From Siansivirga zeaxanthinifaciens CC-SAMT-1 (GTDB lineage Bacteria; Bacteroidota; Bacteroidia; Flavobacteriales; Flavobacteriaceae): a DNA stretch of 64,000 nucleotides. Positions 36,354 to 47,700 of this stretch are shown piece after piece; within the stretch, counting starts at the first letter, position 1, and each line of letters begins with the position of its first letter. Both the position numbers and the translations under genes were made by a program. The stretch spans positions 926,001-990,000 of the forward strand of contig NZ_CP007202.1 of the NCBI RefSeq assembly GCF_000941055.1. The letters are read 5' to 3'. Under the pieces are notes generated by a model. The model was not told where the DNA came from, did no database searches, and saw nothing but the letters and a program-made list of their open reading frames with translations.

Positions 36354-36455
36354 GTTCTTTCTGATTTATTATCTAATTTAATGAATAACAAACTTAAGTT
36401 GTGTATAAGAAATAGTGGTTAAAGTCTTAATTTCAATGGCAGTAAATTCTAAGTT

Positions 36456-36512
36456 GCTGCTTGCAAATTCATTAAATTTTTGTAAATTTAGCCAATGAAA
36501 TTTGCAAGCAGC
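36456..36512. repeat. Long imperfect hairpin upstream of the unknown gene
   Basis: GCTGCTTGCAAATTCATT (36456-36473) and AATGAAATTTGCAAGCAGC (36494-36512) are complementary except for one unpaired base. No T-run follows. It may be an element boundary or a regulatory structure ahead of 36613. Confidence 0.55.
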
Positions 36513-36612
36513 TTACCTCAGTCAATACCGAAAAGTTCGGTTTTCTTACTCCGCTATTGCTCATCCACTTTACCGTTATAGGCTAAGTTAAGACTCCCCG
36601 AATTAAACTACA

Positions 36613-37206
36613 ATGACACCGAAACAACAAGAGCGAATTAAAAATAAAATCAAAAAAGTTAAAGCGGCTCTTGCGGCTGACAAAAGATTTTGGGGCGGAC
36701 AATATCACGATGGACATGGATTGCGTTACATTCCACCACAACTATACATAGAACTCAACGACTATACAGGTGGACTTCGTTACTTCAACTGGTTCCATAA
36801 AAACTTTCCTGACGATAGTGGCTATCCTGACTTTTTGTTCGAGTGGACAATTATACTTTACAAGACAGGCAGACTGAAAGAAGCCGAGAAGAAAGCATTT
36901 GAAACATTTTGCAGTAACACTTATTTGTTCGACAATTTTTTCGAAAGACAAGTAACTAAGCTTGAAAAGTGGGAAGGTTCAAACCTCGAAACACAAGAAT
37001 TCGTAGACAACCAATTTAGCTATTCTAACAAGCAGGACAACTTGGCTGACTTTTCAGAATGGTTAGACAATTTTATCACTGCCGAAAAATTCATTCTATT
37101 GAGCAACAAATATCTCGACATTCAAAAGCGACTGAAAGTAGAAAAAGACACCGAAACAAGACAGTATTTAATTCAACACGAAAGACAGCTAGTAAATGAA
37201 CTGTAA
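36613..37206 (+). CDS. Hypothetical protein with TPR-like helices
   Basis: 197 residues, no family recognised with confidence. The centre (RYFNWFHKNFPDDSGYPDFLFEWTIILYKTGRLKEAEKKAFETF) looks like a helical repeat. There is no signal peptide. It lies between IS110 and IS3 copy 2 and has no transposon features, so it is a cargo gene or a former neighbour left after rearrangement. Confidence 0.55.
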   Translation: MTPKQQERIKNKIKKVKAALAADKRFWGGQYHDGHGLRYIPPQLYIELNDYTGGLRYFNWFHKNFPDDSGYPDFLFEWTIILYKTGRLKEAEKKAFETFCSNTYLFDNFFERQVTKLEKWEGSNLETQEFVDNQFSYSNKQDNLADFSEWLDNFITAEKFILLSNKYLDIQKRLKVEKDTETRQYLIQHERQLVNEL

Positions 37207-37334
37207 CGAGCCGAAGAAAGGAAATACAGCCTATATGTAAGCTTCCCTTAAATCCGAGCCATTTAAAAATTGAATTCGACAAGCGACGCAGGAGCGCGTT
37301 CAGAAAGAATTACTAAATTTAAACTCGAAACCCT

Positions 37335-37601
37335 ATGAAAACAACTCAATTTACCGAACACCAGATTGTTGCCATGTTAAAACAGCATGAGCAAGGTATT
37401 AAAGTTTCTGATATTGCTAGAGCAAATGGCATATCCGACAAAACCTTTTACCGATGGAAAAGCAAATACGGAGGTATGGATGCCACAGAACTAAAACGCA
37501 TAAAAGAACTCGAGGCAGAGAACTCAAAACTCAAAAGAATGTATGCCGATTTAGCGCTTATGAATCAAGCGCTAAAAGATGTGATTGAAAAAAAGCTATA
37601 A
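37335..37601 (+). CDS. IS3-family transposase OrfA (copy 2)
   Basis: 88 residues. The HTH_8 region has [40 protein letters not shown], followed by a coiled-coil. The frame ends in a run of A before a G (A_AAA_AAG type, about 37588-37595), a classic -1 slippery site. OrfAB fusion by frameshift is therefore expected. Confidence 0.88.
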   Translation: MKTTQFTEHQIVAMLKQHEQGIKVSDIARANGISDKTFYRWKSKYGGMDATELKRIKELEAENSKLKRMYADLALMNQALKDVIEKKL

Positions 37602-37633
37602 CGCTTTGCGAGAAAAAAGAACTAGTCACTTAC

Positions 37634-38413
37634 ATGATAAGTAATTATCCTATAAGCGAACGTAAAGCGTGTAAAATAATCAAAGTTCCTAGAAGTAGCT
37701 ATAGCTATAAAGCTGTTGTTAAACAGGATGATGTCTACATAAAACAACTTGACCAGTTAGTTCAAAAACATATTGCCATTGGATTTTGGAAAAGCTATCA
37801 TCGCATACGAAGATCAGGAGAAATCATTAATCACAAAAAGTTATATCGTATCTATACAGCTATGAAATTAAATATAAGAAGGCGTTCCAAGAAAAGATTA
37901 CCTGCAAGAGTAAAACAACAACTATTTCAACCATCACAGATGAACGAAGTTTGGAGTATTGATTTTATGAGTGATGCACTATGGGACGGTAGGAGAATCC
38001 GATTATTAAATATTATAGATGATTATAACAGAGAAGTATTGATGATTGAAACAGATACTTCATTACCAACAATAAGAGTTATTAGATGCCTAGCCCAAAT
38101 TGGAGAACGCAGAGGATTACCAAAAATGATTAGAGTAGATAATGGTCCCGAGTTTATAAGCGCAAAACTCGATATGTGGTGCAAAGACAATGATATCCAG
38201 CTTATATTTATTCAACCTGGAGAACCAATTCAAAATGCTTTTATTGAACGATTAAATGGTACTTTTAGAAGAGATATCCTTAATGCCTATGTGTTTAAAT
38301 CTATACAAGAAGTAAAAGATATAAGCCAGGAATGGATACAAGATTACAATTACAACATACCTCACAAATCACTTAAAAATAAAACACCAATTGAATACCG
38401 ATTAAATGAATAA
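37634..38413 (+). CDS. IS3-family transposase OrfB (copy 2)
   Basis: 259 residues from the ATG; the -1 frame remains coding upstream of this ATG ([12 protein letters not shown]), consistent with production as a fusion. The DDE residues lie in [18 protein letters not shown] and [15 protein letters not shown]. Intact; the element appears to be potentially active. Confidence 0.92.
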   Translation: MISNYPISERKACKIIKVPRSSYSYKAVVKQDDVYIKQLDQLVQKHIAIGFWKSYHRIRRSGEIINHKKLYRIYTAMKLNIRRRSKKRLPARVKQQLFQPSQMNEVWSIDFMSDALWDGRRIRLLNIIDDYNREVLMIETDTSLPTIRVIRCLAQIGERRGLPKMIRVDNGPEFISAKLDMWCKDNDIQLIFIQPGEPIQNAFIERLNGTFRRDILNAYVFKSIQEVKDISQEWIQDYNYNIPHKSLKNKTPIEYRLNE

Positions 38414-38454
38414 AATTCTATTTTTGAATGGCTCGGATTTAAGGGAAGCTTACA

Positions 38455-38643
38455 ACATGATTATAGCTTAAAATCACAAGCCGAATTATCTATCTTTGGA
38501 TGGATAGAAACTTGGTATAATAAAAAACGGAGACATTCCTTTTTAGGAAATAAAACAATAAAAGAATTTGAATTAGATATGTATAACACTAAATTAGCAG
38601 CATAGTCACTCAACTAATTGTCCTGTTTTTTGTTGTAAGTCCA
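38455..38643 (+). mobile_element. 3' fragment of IS3 copy 1 type
   Basis: This 189 bp repeats 34529-34717 with two mismatches seen, covering the last about 50 codons of orfB and the right terminal repeat. It begins exactly at the right end of IS3 copy 2; the rest of the element is missing, so copy 2 lies at a deletion joint. Confidence 0.92.
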
Positions 38644-38740
38644 ATAAAAACTCTCTTAGGTAAAGTACAGTTTAGTTTGAATACGTACAACTTCTGATGG
38701 TGGTTATGGCAATTTTGACGCTGTAGAATTTACACTTTAA
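38644..38740 (+). pseudogene. 3' remnant of a coding sequence before the adhesin
   Basis: Coding-like sequence in two frames: KTLLGKVQFSLNTYN in one and SDGGYGNFDAVEFTL with a stop at 38738-38740 in another, as if one gene end with a frameshift. It abuts the IS fragment. The family is not recognised. It may be the end of a gene that once preceded the adhesin. Confidence 0.4.
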
Positions 38741-38758
38741 ATTGATAAAAAAAATTAA

Positions 38759-41700
38759 ATGAAAAAAAATTTTATACTAATATTTTTATTTTTAACAAGT
38801 TTAATTGGTAATGCACAACAGCAATCAGAAGATTGTATTGTACCAGCATCATTAACGTTAACCCATTTTAACACTGCTAAATATGTGCCAGGTGGCCACC
38901 TTGCAGTCTTCTTTGAACCAGAGGGCGTTTTTGAGCTGGACAATGAGTTTGTCCTAGAGCTATCTGATGCTTCTGGGAGTTTTAGTACAGCGACAACACT
39001 TTCAATGAAATCTGAGTTTTTTATTCCAGTGCTAAATGGAATAATTCCATTAGACATTGCTCCTGGCTCTAACTATAAACTTAGGATTAGAACCACAGCA
39101 CCTTTTGCAAGTGTAGAAACCGATGCCTTTGAGATTATATCACAAACAACACCAGATGTTGTGCCAGCAGAAATTACTTTCATAAACAATGCATTCACAG
39201 ATTTAGATAATTTTATAAAATGTGTTGATCTAGCCCATGACAATTATTTTTTTGGTCATAAAGACAAGGGGCTTACAGAAGTAACACCTAGTGATGGTGG
39301 TGGTATTAAGTTAGGTTTGTTAGGTGGTAATTCTTCCAATACGGTTGTCAGAATGTTAATTAACGGCTTGTGGCAAGAACTTTCTATTACCACAATAGGA
39401 AGTCAATTTACTATTCCTTCTGGCTTACCTGTGGGGTATTACCTTATGGAACTAGATAAAACAGTAAATCCAAACACACCTAATGAATATCATAATATAT
39501 CAGGTTTTATTTTTCATTTTAATACAAATATCACAGGTATTGCCAACACGAGTTCAGAAACTATTTGTGTCGATCAAAATGCTGGATTTGAGGTTCCCAT
39601 TGCGAGTATTCAATATAATTATCCAGGCTCAATGTATTCAATTCATTATGGTGATTCTGATGAAACCGATACATCAACTTTTGATTTCTATACACATGCT
39701 AGACTTGTTAATTGCAACACTTTAAACCATGTATATAATGCTACAACATGTTCAAGTATTTTTCAAGATGAAAACCCAGGTAATGATAATTTTTATTTTA
39801 AGTTAGATTTTAATTTATATAGCGAAGGCCTTTTTAATAGTGATTCAGATCAATTTGAATGTGAAACTTATACAAAAAACGGAGGCGGGACTACAAAATG
39901 GATTAATGCAAGCCTAAAACCATCGGCAGATCTTATAGCTCCTGATATTATTTGTGAAGGATTGGCAATTGTTGCTACAGATAATTCGACTTCAGGATTG
40001 TATGGTTTTGGACCAGAGTGTTCTTCAGATTACAATACTTATTGGGAAGTAGCTGCGCCAGGTGATGATTGGGTGAGTGTTGATCCTAATAATTCAATTT
40101 TTACAGGTTGGATTGATGATGTTGCTAGAACTTTAACTATACCAGGTAGTATTACTTCTAATAATCCTGGTTTTTGGGGTATTAGGTTAATAATAAGCAA
40201 TCCTTTGGGATGTGTTCAATCTGACACGGATGAACAAACCGTTATCGTAGAACCAATACCAGCTCCATCTTTTGATTATACATACCAAGATAATCTTTGT
40301 GCACCAGTAACAATCGAGTTTACCAATACCTCAAATACTGAAGATATTAATCCTCCATCATTTGGTAATCCAACTTACACATGGTCAGTTGTTCCGGATT
40401 TAACAACACCTGCATCATTAAATGGGTTTACATTATTGGATGAAAACCCTAATGATAATATTGATGCTGCAAATCAAACAGATATTGATATCCGTTTTAC
40501 GCAACCAGGAACTTACATTGTAACCTTACAGCTAGAGAATGAATGTGGAACTATTTTCTTTCCTCAGAATATTACTATTATAGGAGACCCAACAGTCTCT
40601 TTTAATCCAAATTCTCTTGAGGTTTGTCAGGAAGCACCTGCTAATTATACTTTAGACTTTTCAGATAGTACCATTCAACCCCTTTATAGTGATACGCCTT
40701 ATACGCCAACAACATTTTTGTGGGAAGTTTTTGAAATAGACGGTGTGACTCCAGCCAGTAATTACACCTTTGTAAATTCTACTGATGCAGGCACTAACTA
40801 CCCTCAAATTAATTTTACGGAATTTGGCGAATATCTCATTAGAATAACTGTATCTGGAAATTGTGAGGGTAATGGTTCAGATGATTTTTTGTTTAATTTA
40901 AAGCAAACCCCAATCATTACTAATACTAATTTAACTCAAGAAATTTGTTCAGGTGATGATACCGATGAAATTTTATTATTGACAGATATCAGTAATTCAA
41001 CTTTCGAGTGGGAAGTTACTACCTCAGATGATATAACAGGCTTCCCAGAAGGTGTTCAAACTACAACTACAATACCATCAATGCCATTGATAAACACTTG
41101 TAATACTTCAGGTGTTGTAACTATACAAGTTACCCCATTTAATGATGGTTGTGAAGGATTGCCTGTAGAGTTCCAAATTACTGTAAATCCTAAACCATTT
41201 ATTTTTGATTTAAATACCACTATCTGCTCAGGTGATACTTTTTTGATTGAACCTAACAATGATTGTGCTAATGGTCAAATTGTACCTGAAAATACGACGT
41301 ACAATTGGGTTGTTGACAGTCAAGGTCCCGATTTAAATGGAGAATCTGGATCGGGAACCAGCATCAGTCAATCATTGAATAATATAAGTGATAGTGTACA
41401 AAGTGTCGTTTATCTAGTCACACCTACATCAGGAGATACAGGTTCTTGCTTAGGCGACGAATTTACGCTGACGGTAACGGTGAATCCGGAGCCGGTGGTT
41501 GCTGGCCAAGCGGTTACGGTTTGCAGTGACCAGGCCTTGGGCATAGATTTTGGATCGAGCAGTTCAGTAGCGGCTACGAGTTATAACATTACGGCCCTTA
41601 CATTGAACGGTTTGACGGTCTCTTCGGGCGGTGCGGGAGAAAGCAGTGGGTTATCGGCATCGGATCTATCCGATGATGCCTTTACGAACACCACTCCGGC

Positions 41701-44700
41701 CGCTGTAGATGTTGTTTACACGGTAGTACCTGTAACGTCAGAGGGCTGTGAGGGCGAGGAATTTACGCTAACTGTGACGGTGGACCCAGAGCCAGTGGTT
41801 GCTGACCAAACGTTGACGGTATGCAGTGATGTAGCCATAGGCTATACGATAGAGGGAGATGTTGATACGCCGGTTGTAGCGACTTACAACCTGACCAACG
41901 TAGAGAGCAATGGCTTGGTAGGAGCAGGAACGAACCAAGGGATAGAAAATGGACTGTCATCTGATGCATTAATCAATGATGTTTGGACCAATGATACCCC
42001 ATCACCAGTGGATGTGGTGTATACCTTGGAGCCTATAGGCGACAACGGTTGCGGGGGCGACGAATTTACTGTGACGGTGACGGTGGACCCAGAGCCGGTG
42101 GTTGCGGACCAAGCGGTTACGGTATGCAATGATGTAGCCATAGGTTATACGATACAGGGAGATGTTGATACGCCATTGGTAGCGAGTTATAATTTAATAA
42201 GTATAGTAGATAATGGATTGGTAGGCTCGACATCAAATCAGGGCGTAGGCAACACTTTACCATCAGATGCATTAACAGGAGATGTTTGGACCAATGTGAC
42301 AGCGAACAGTGTTGATGTGTTGTATACCTTGGTGCCTATAGGCGACAACGGTTGCGAGGGCGACGAATTTACGCTGACGGTAACGGTGAATCCGGAGCCG
42401 GTGGTTGCTGGCCAAGCGGTTACGGTTTGCAGTGACCAGGCCTTGGGCATAGATTTTGGATCGAGCAGTTCAGTAGCGGCTACGAGTTATAACATTACGG
42501 CCCTTACATTGAACGGTTTGACGGTCTCTTCGGGCGGTGCGGGAGAAAGCAGTGGGTTATCGGCATCGGATCTATCCGATGATGCCTTTACGAACACCAC
42601 TCCGGCCGCTGTAGATGTTGTTTACACGGTAGTACCTGTAACGTCAGAGGGCTGTGAGGGCGAGGAATTTACGCTAACTGTGACGGTGGACCCAGAGCCA
42701 GTGGTTGCTGACCAAACGTTGACGGTATGCAGTGATGTAGCCATAGGCTATACGATAGAGGGAGATGTTGATACGCCGGTTGTAGCGACTTACAACCTGA
42801 CCAACGTAGAGAGCAATGGCTTGGTAGGAGCAGGAACGAACCAAGGGATAGAAAATGGACTGTCATCTGATGCATTAATCAATGATGTTTGGACCAATGA
42901 TACCCCATCACCAGTGGATGTGGTGTATACCTTGGAGCCTATAGGCGACAACGGTTGCGGGGGCGACGAATTTACTGTGACGGTGACGGTGGACCCAGAG
43001 CCGGTGGTTGCGGACCAAGCGGTTACGGTATGCAATGATGTAGCCATAGGTTATACGATACAGGGAGATGTTGATACGCCATTGGTAGCGAGTTATAATT
43101 TAATAAGTATAGTAGATAATGGATTGGTAGGCTCGACATCAAATCAGGGCGTAGGCAACACTTTACCATCAGATGCATTAACAGGAGATGTTTGGACCAA
43201 TGTGACAGCGAACAGTGTTGATGTGTTGTATACCTTGGTGCCTATAGGCGACAACGGTTGCGAGGGCGACGAATTTACGCTGACGGTAACGGTGAATCCG
43301 GAGCCGGTGGTTGCTGGCCAAGCGGTTACGGTTTGCAGTGACCAGGCCTTGGGCATAGATTTTGGATCGAGCAGTTCAGTAGCGGCTACGAGTTATAACA
43401 TTACGGCCCTTACATTGAACGGTTTGACGGTCTCTTCGGGCGGTGCGGGAGAAAGCAGTGGGTTATCGGCATCGGATCTATCCGATGATGCCTTTACGAA
43501 CACCACTCCGGCCGCTGTAGATGTTGTTTACACGGTAGTACCTGTAACGTCAGAGGGCTGTGAGGGCGAGGAATTTACGCTAACTGTGACGGTGGACCCA
43601 GAGCCAGTGGTTGCTGACCAAACGTTGACGGTATGCAGTGATGTAGCCATAGGCTATACGATAGAGGGAGATGTTGATACGCCGGTTGTAGCGACTTACA
43701 ACCTGACCAACGTAGAGAGCAATGGCTTGGTAGGAGCAGGAACGAACCAAGGGATAGAAAATGGACTGTCATCTGATGCATTAATCAATGATGTTTGGAC
43801 CAATGATACCCCATCACCAGTGGATGTGGTGTATACCTTGGAGCCTATAGGCGACAACGGTTGCGGGGGCGACGAATTTACTGTGACGGTGACGGTGGAC
43901 CCAGAGCCGGTGGTTGCGGACCAAGCGGTTACGGTATGCAATGATGTAGCCATAGGTTATACGATACAGGGAGATGTTGATACGCCATTGGTAGCGAGTT
44001 ATAATTTAATAAGTATAGTAGATAATGGATTGGTAGGCTCGACATCAAATCAGGGCGTAGGCAACACTTTACCATCAGATGCATTAACAGGAGATGTTTG
44101 GACCAATGTGACAGCGAACAGTGTTGATGTGTTGTATACCTTGGTGCCTATAGGCGACAACGGTTGCGAGGGCGACGAATTTACGCTGACGGTAACGGTG
44201 AATCCGGAGCCGGTGGTTGCTGGCCAAGCGGTTACGGTTTGCAGTGACCAGGCCTTGGGCATAGATTTTGGATCGAGCAGTTCAGTAGCGGCTACGAGTT
44301 ATAACATTACGGCCCTTACATTGAACGGTTTGACGGTCTCTTCGGGCGGTGCGGGAGAAAGCAGTGGGTTATCGGCATCGGATCTATCCGATGATGCCTT
44401 TACGAACACCACTCCGGCCGCTGTAGATGTTGTTTACACGGTAGTACCTGTAACGTCAGAGGGCTGTGAGGGCGAGGAATTTACGCTAACTGTGACGGTG
44501 GACCCAGAGCCAGTGGTTGCTGACCAAACGTTGACGGTATGCAGTGATGTAGCCATAGGCTATACGATAGAGGGAGATGTTGATACGCCGGTTGTAGCGA
44601 CTTACAACCTGACCAACGTAGAGAGCAATGGCTTGGTAGGAGCAGGAACGAACCAAGGGATAGAAAATGGACTGTCATCTGATGCATTAATCAATGATGT

Positions 44701-47700
44701 TTGGACCAATGATACCCCATCACCAGTGGATGTGGTGTATACCTTGGAGCCTATAGGCGACAACGGTTGCGGGGGCGACGAATTTACTGTGACGGTGACG
44801 GTGGACCCAGAGCCGGTGGTTGCGGACCAAGCGGTTACGGTATGCAATGATGTAGCCATAGGTTATACGATACAGGGAGATGTTGATACGCCATTGGTAG
44901 CGAGTTATAATTTAATAAGTATAGTAGATAATGGATTGGTAGGCTCGACATCAAATCAGGGCGTAGGCAACACTTTGCCATCAGATGCATTAACAGGAGA
45001 TGTTTGGACCAATGTGACAGCGAACAGTGTTGATGTGTTGTATACCTTGGTGCCTATAGGCGACAACGGTTGCGAGGGCGACGAATTTACGCTGACGGTA
45101 ACGGTGAATCCGGAGCCGGTGGTTGCTGGCCAAGCGGTTACGGTTTGCAGTGACCAGGCCTTGGGCATAGATTTTGGATCGAGCAGTTCAGTAGCGGCTA
45201 CGAGTTATAACATTACGGCCCTTACATTGAACGGTTTGACGGTCTCTTCGGGCGGTGCGGGAGAAAGCAGTGGGTTATCGGCATCGGATCTATCCGATGA
45301 TGCCTTTACGAACACCACTCCGGCCGCTGTAGATGTTGTTTACACGGTAGTACCTGTAACGTCAGAGGGCTGTGAGGGCGAGGAATTTACGCTAACTGTG
45401 ACGGTGGACCCAGAGCCAGTGGTTGCTGACCAAACGTTGACGGTATGCAGTGATGTAGCCATAGGCTATACGATAGAGGGAGATGTTGATACGCCGGTTG
45501 TAGCGACTTACAACCTGACCAACGTAGAGAGCAATGGCTTGGTAGGAGCAGGAACGAACCAAGGGATAGAAAATGGACTGTCATCTGATGCATTAATCAA
45601 TGATGTTTGGACCAATGATACCCCATCACCAGTGGATGTGGTGTATACCTTGGAGCCTATAGGCGACAACGGTTGCGGGGGCGACGAATTTACTGTGACG
45701 GTGACGGTGGACCCAGAGCCGGTGGTTGCGGACCAAGCGGTTACGGTATGCAATGATGTAGCCATAGGTTATACGATACAGGGAGATGTTGATACGCCAT
45801 TGGTAGCGAGTTATAATTTAATAAGTATAGTAGATAATGGATTGGTAGGCTCGACATCAAATCAGGGCGTAGGCAACACTTTACCATCAGATGCATTAAC
45901 AGGAGATGTTTGGACCAATGTGACAGCGAACAGTGTTGATGTGTTGTATACCTTGGTGCCTATAGGCGACAACGGTTGCGAGGGCGACGAATTTACGCTG
46001 ACGGTAACGGTGAATCCGGAGCCGGTGGTTGCTGGCCAAGCGGTTACGGTTTGCAGTGACCAGGCCTTGGGCATAGATTTTGGATCGAGCAGTTCAGTAG
46101 CGGCTACGAGTTATAACATTACGGCCCTTACATTGAACGGTTTGACGGTCTCTTCGGGCGGTGCGGGAGAAAGCAGTGGGTTATCGGCATCGGATCTATC
46201 CGATGATGCCTTTACGAACACCACTCCGGCCGCTGTAGATGTTGTTTACACGGTAGTACCTGTAACGTCAGAGGGCTGTGAGGGCGAGGAATTTACGCTA
46301 ACTGTGACGGTGGACCCAGAGCCAGTGGTTGCTGACCAAACGTTGACGGTATGCAGTGATGTAGCCATAGGCTATACGATAGAGGGAGATGTTGATACGC
46401 CGGTTGTAGCGACTTACAACCTGACCAACGTAGAGAGCAATGGCTTGGTAGGAGCAGGAACGAACCAAGGGATAGAAAATGGACTGTCATCTGATGCATT
46501 AATCAATGATGTTTGGACCAATGATACCCCATCACCAGTGGATGTGGTGTATACCTTGGAGCCTATAGGCGACAACGGTTGCGGGGGCGACGAATTTACT
46601 GTGACGGTGACGGTGGACCCAGAGCCGGTGGTTGCGGACCAAGCGGTTACGGTATGCAATGATGTAGCCATAGGTTATACGATACAGGGAGATGTTGATA
46701 CGCCATTGGTAGCGAGTTATAATTTAATAAGTATAGTAGATAATGGATTGGTAGGCTCGACATCAAATCAGGGCGTAGGCAACACTTTACCATCAGATGC
46801 ATTAACAGGAGATGTTTGGACCAATGTGACAGCGAACAGTGTTGATGTGTTGTATACCTTGGTGCCTATAGGCGACAACGGTTGCGAGGGCGACGAATTT
46901 ACGCTGACGGTAACGGTGAATCCGGAGCCGGTGGTTGCTGGCCAAGCGGTTACGGTTTGCAGTGACCAGGCCTTGGGCATAGATTTTGGATCGAGCAGTT
47001 CAGTAGCGGCTACGAGTTATAACATTACGGCCCTTACATTGAACGGTTTGACGGTCTCTTCGGGCGGTGCGGGAGAAAGCAGTGGGTTATCGGCATCGGA
47101 TCTATCCGATGATGCCTTTACGAACACCACTCCGGCCGCTGTAGATGTTGTTTACACGGTAGTACCTGTAACGTCAGAGGGCTGTGAGGGCGAGGAATTT
47201 ACGCTAACTGTGACGGTGAATCCAGAGCCAGTGGTTCTATCTATTTCGGATATCGAAGTTTGTACTGGTGAAATTGTTGATACTATTATTTTTTCTACTA
47301 CAAATACTGGTGGAGTCATATCTTATAATTGGGAAATAAATACAGATATAGGTCTGCTTCCACTTTCAGTAGTAGGTGATATTCCATCTTTTACAAGTCA
47401 AAATAGTAGTAATGTTCCTTTAGTAGCTACTGTTGATGTTACGCCTACATTTACGGCTAATGGTTTATCATGTCAAGGACTTTCAGAATCTTTTCAAATT
47501 GTTGTTAATCCAAGACCACTCATAAATGATAAAATAGTTGAAATATGTTCTGAAGATACATTTAGTATACAACCTTTAAATAATATTGATGGTGATGTTG
47601 TACCAAACGGGACCGAATACAGTTGGCAAGTCTTGCTACCAAATACAAATATAACAGGTGCTACTTCTGGTTCTGGGACAATTATTTCACAGACGTTGAT

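Larger units (their letters stand above)
37236..38454 (+). mobile_element. IS3-family insertion sequence, copy 2 (different subgroup)
   Basis: 1219 bp bounded by perfect 28-bp inverted repeats (37236-37263 and 38427-38454, outer bases TGTAAGCTTCCC / GGGAAGCTTACA). Two frames encode the transposase. No target duplication is found: the left flank is a host sequence and the right flank is the 3' end of IS3 copy 1 type. Confidence 0.92.

Noticed and set aside
41763..46980. Repeated minus-strand frames of 68, 85 and 70 codons within the adhesin repeats
   Set aside because: They repeat with the same 906-bp period because the DNA repeats; they have no separate coding signature and lie wholly within the large plus-strand gene.
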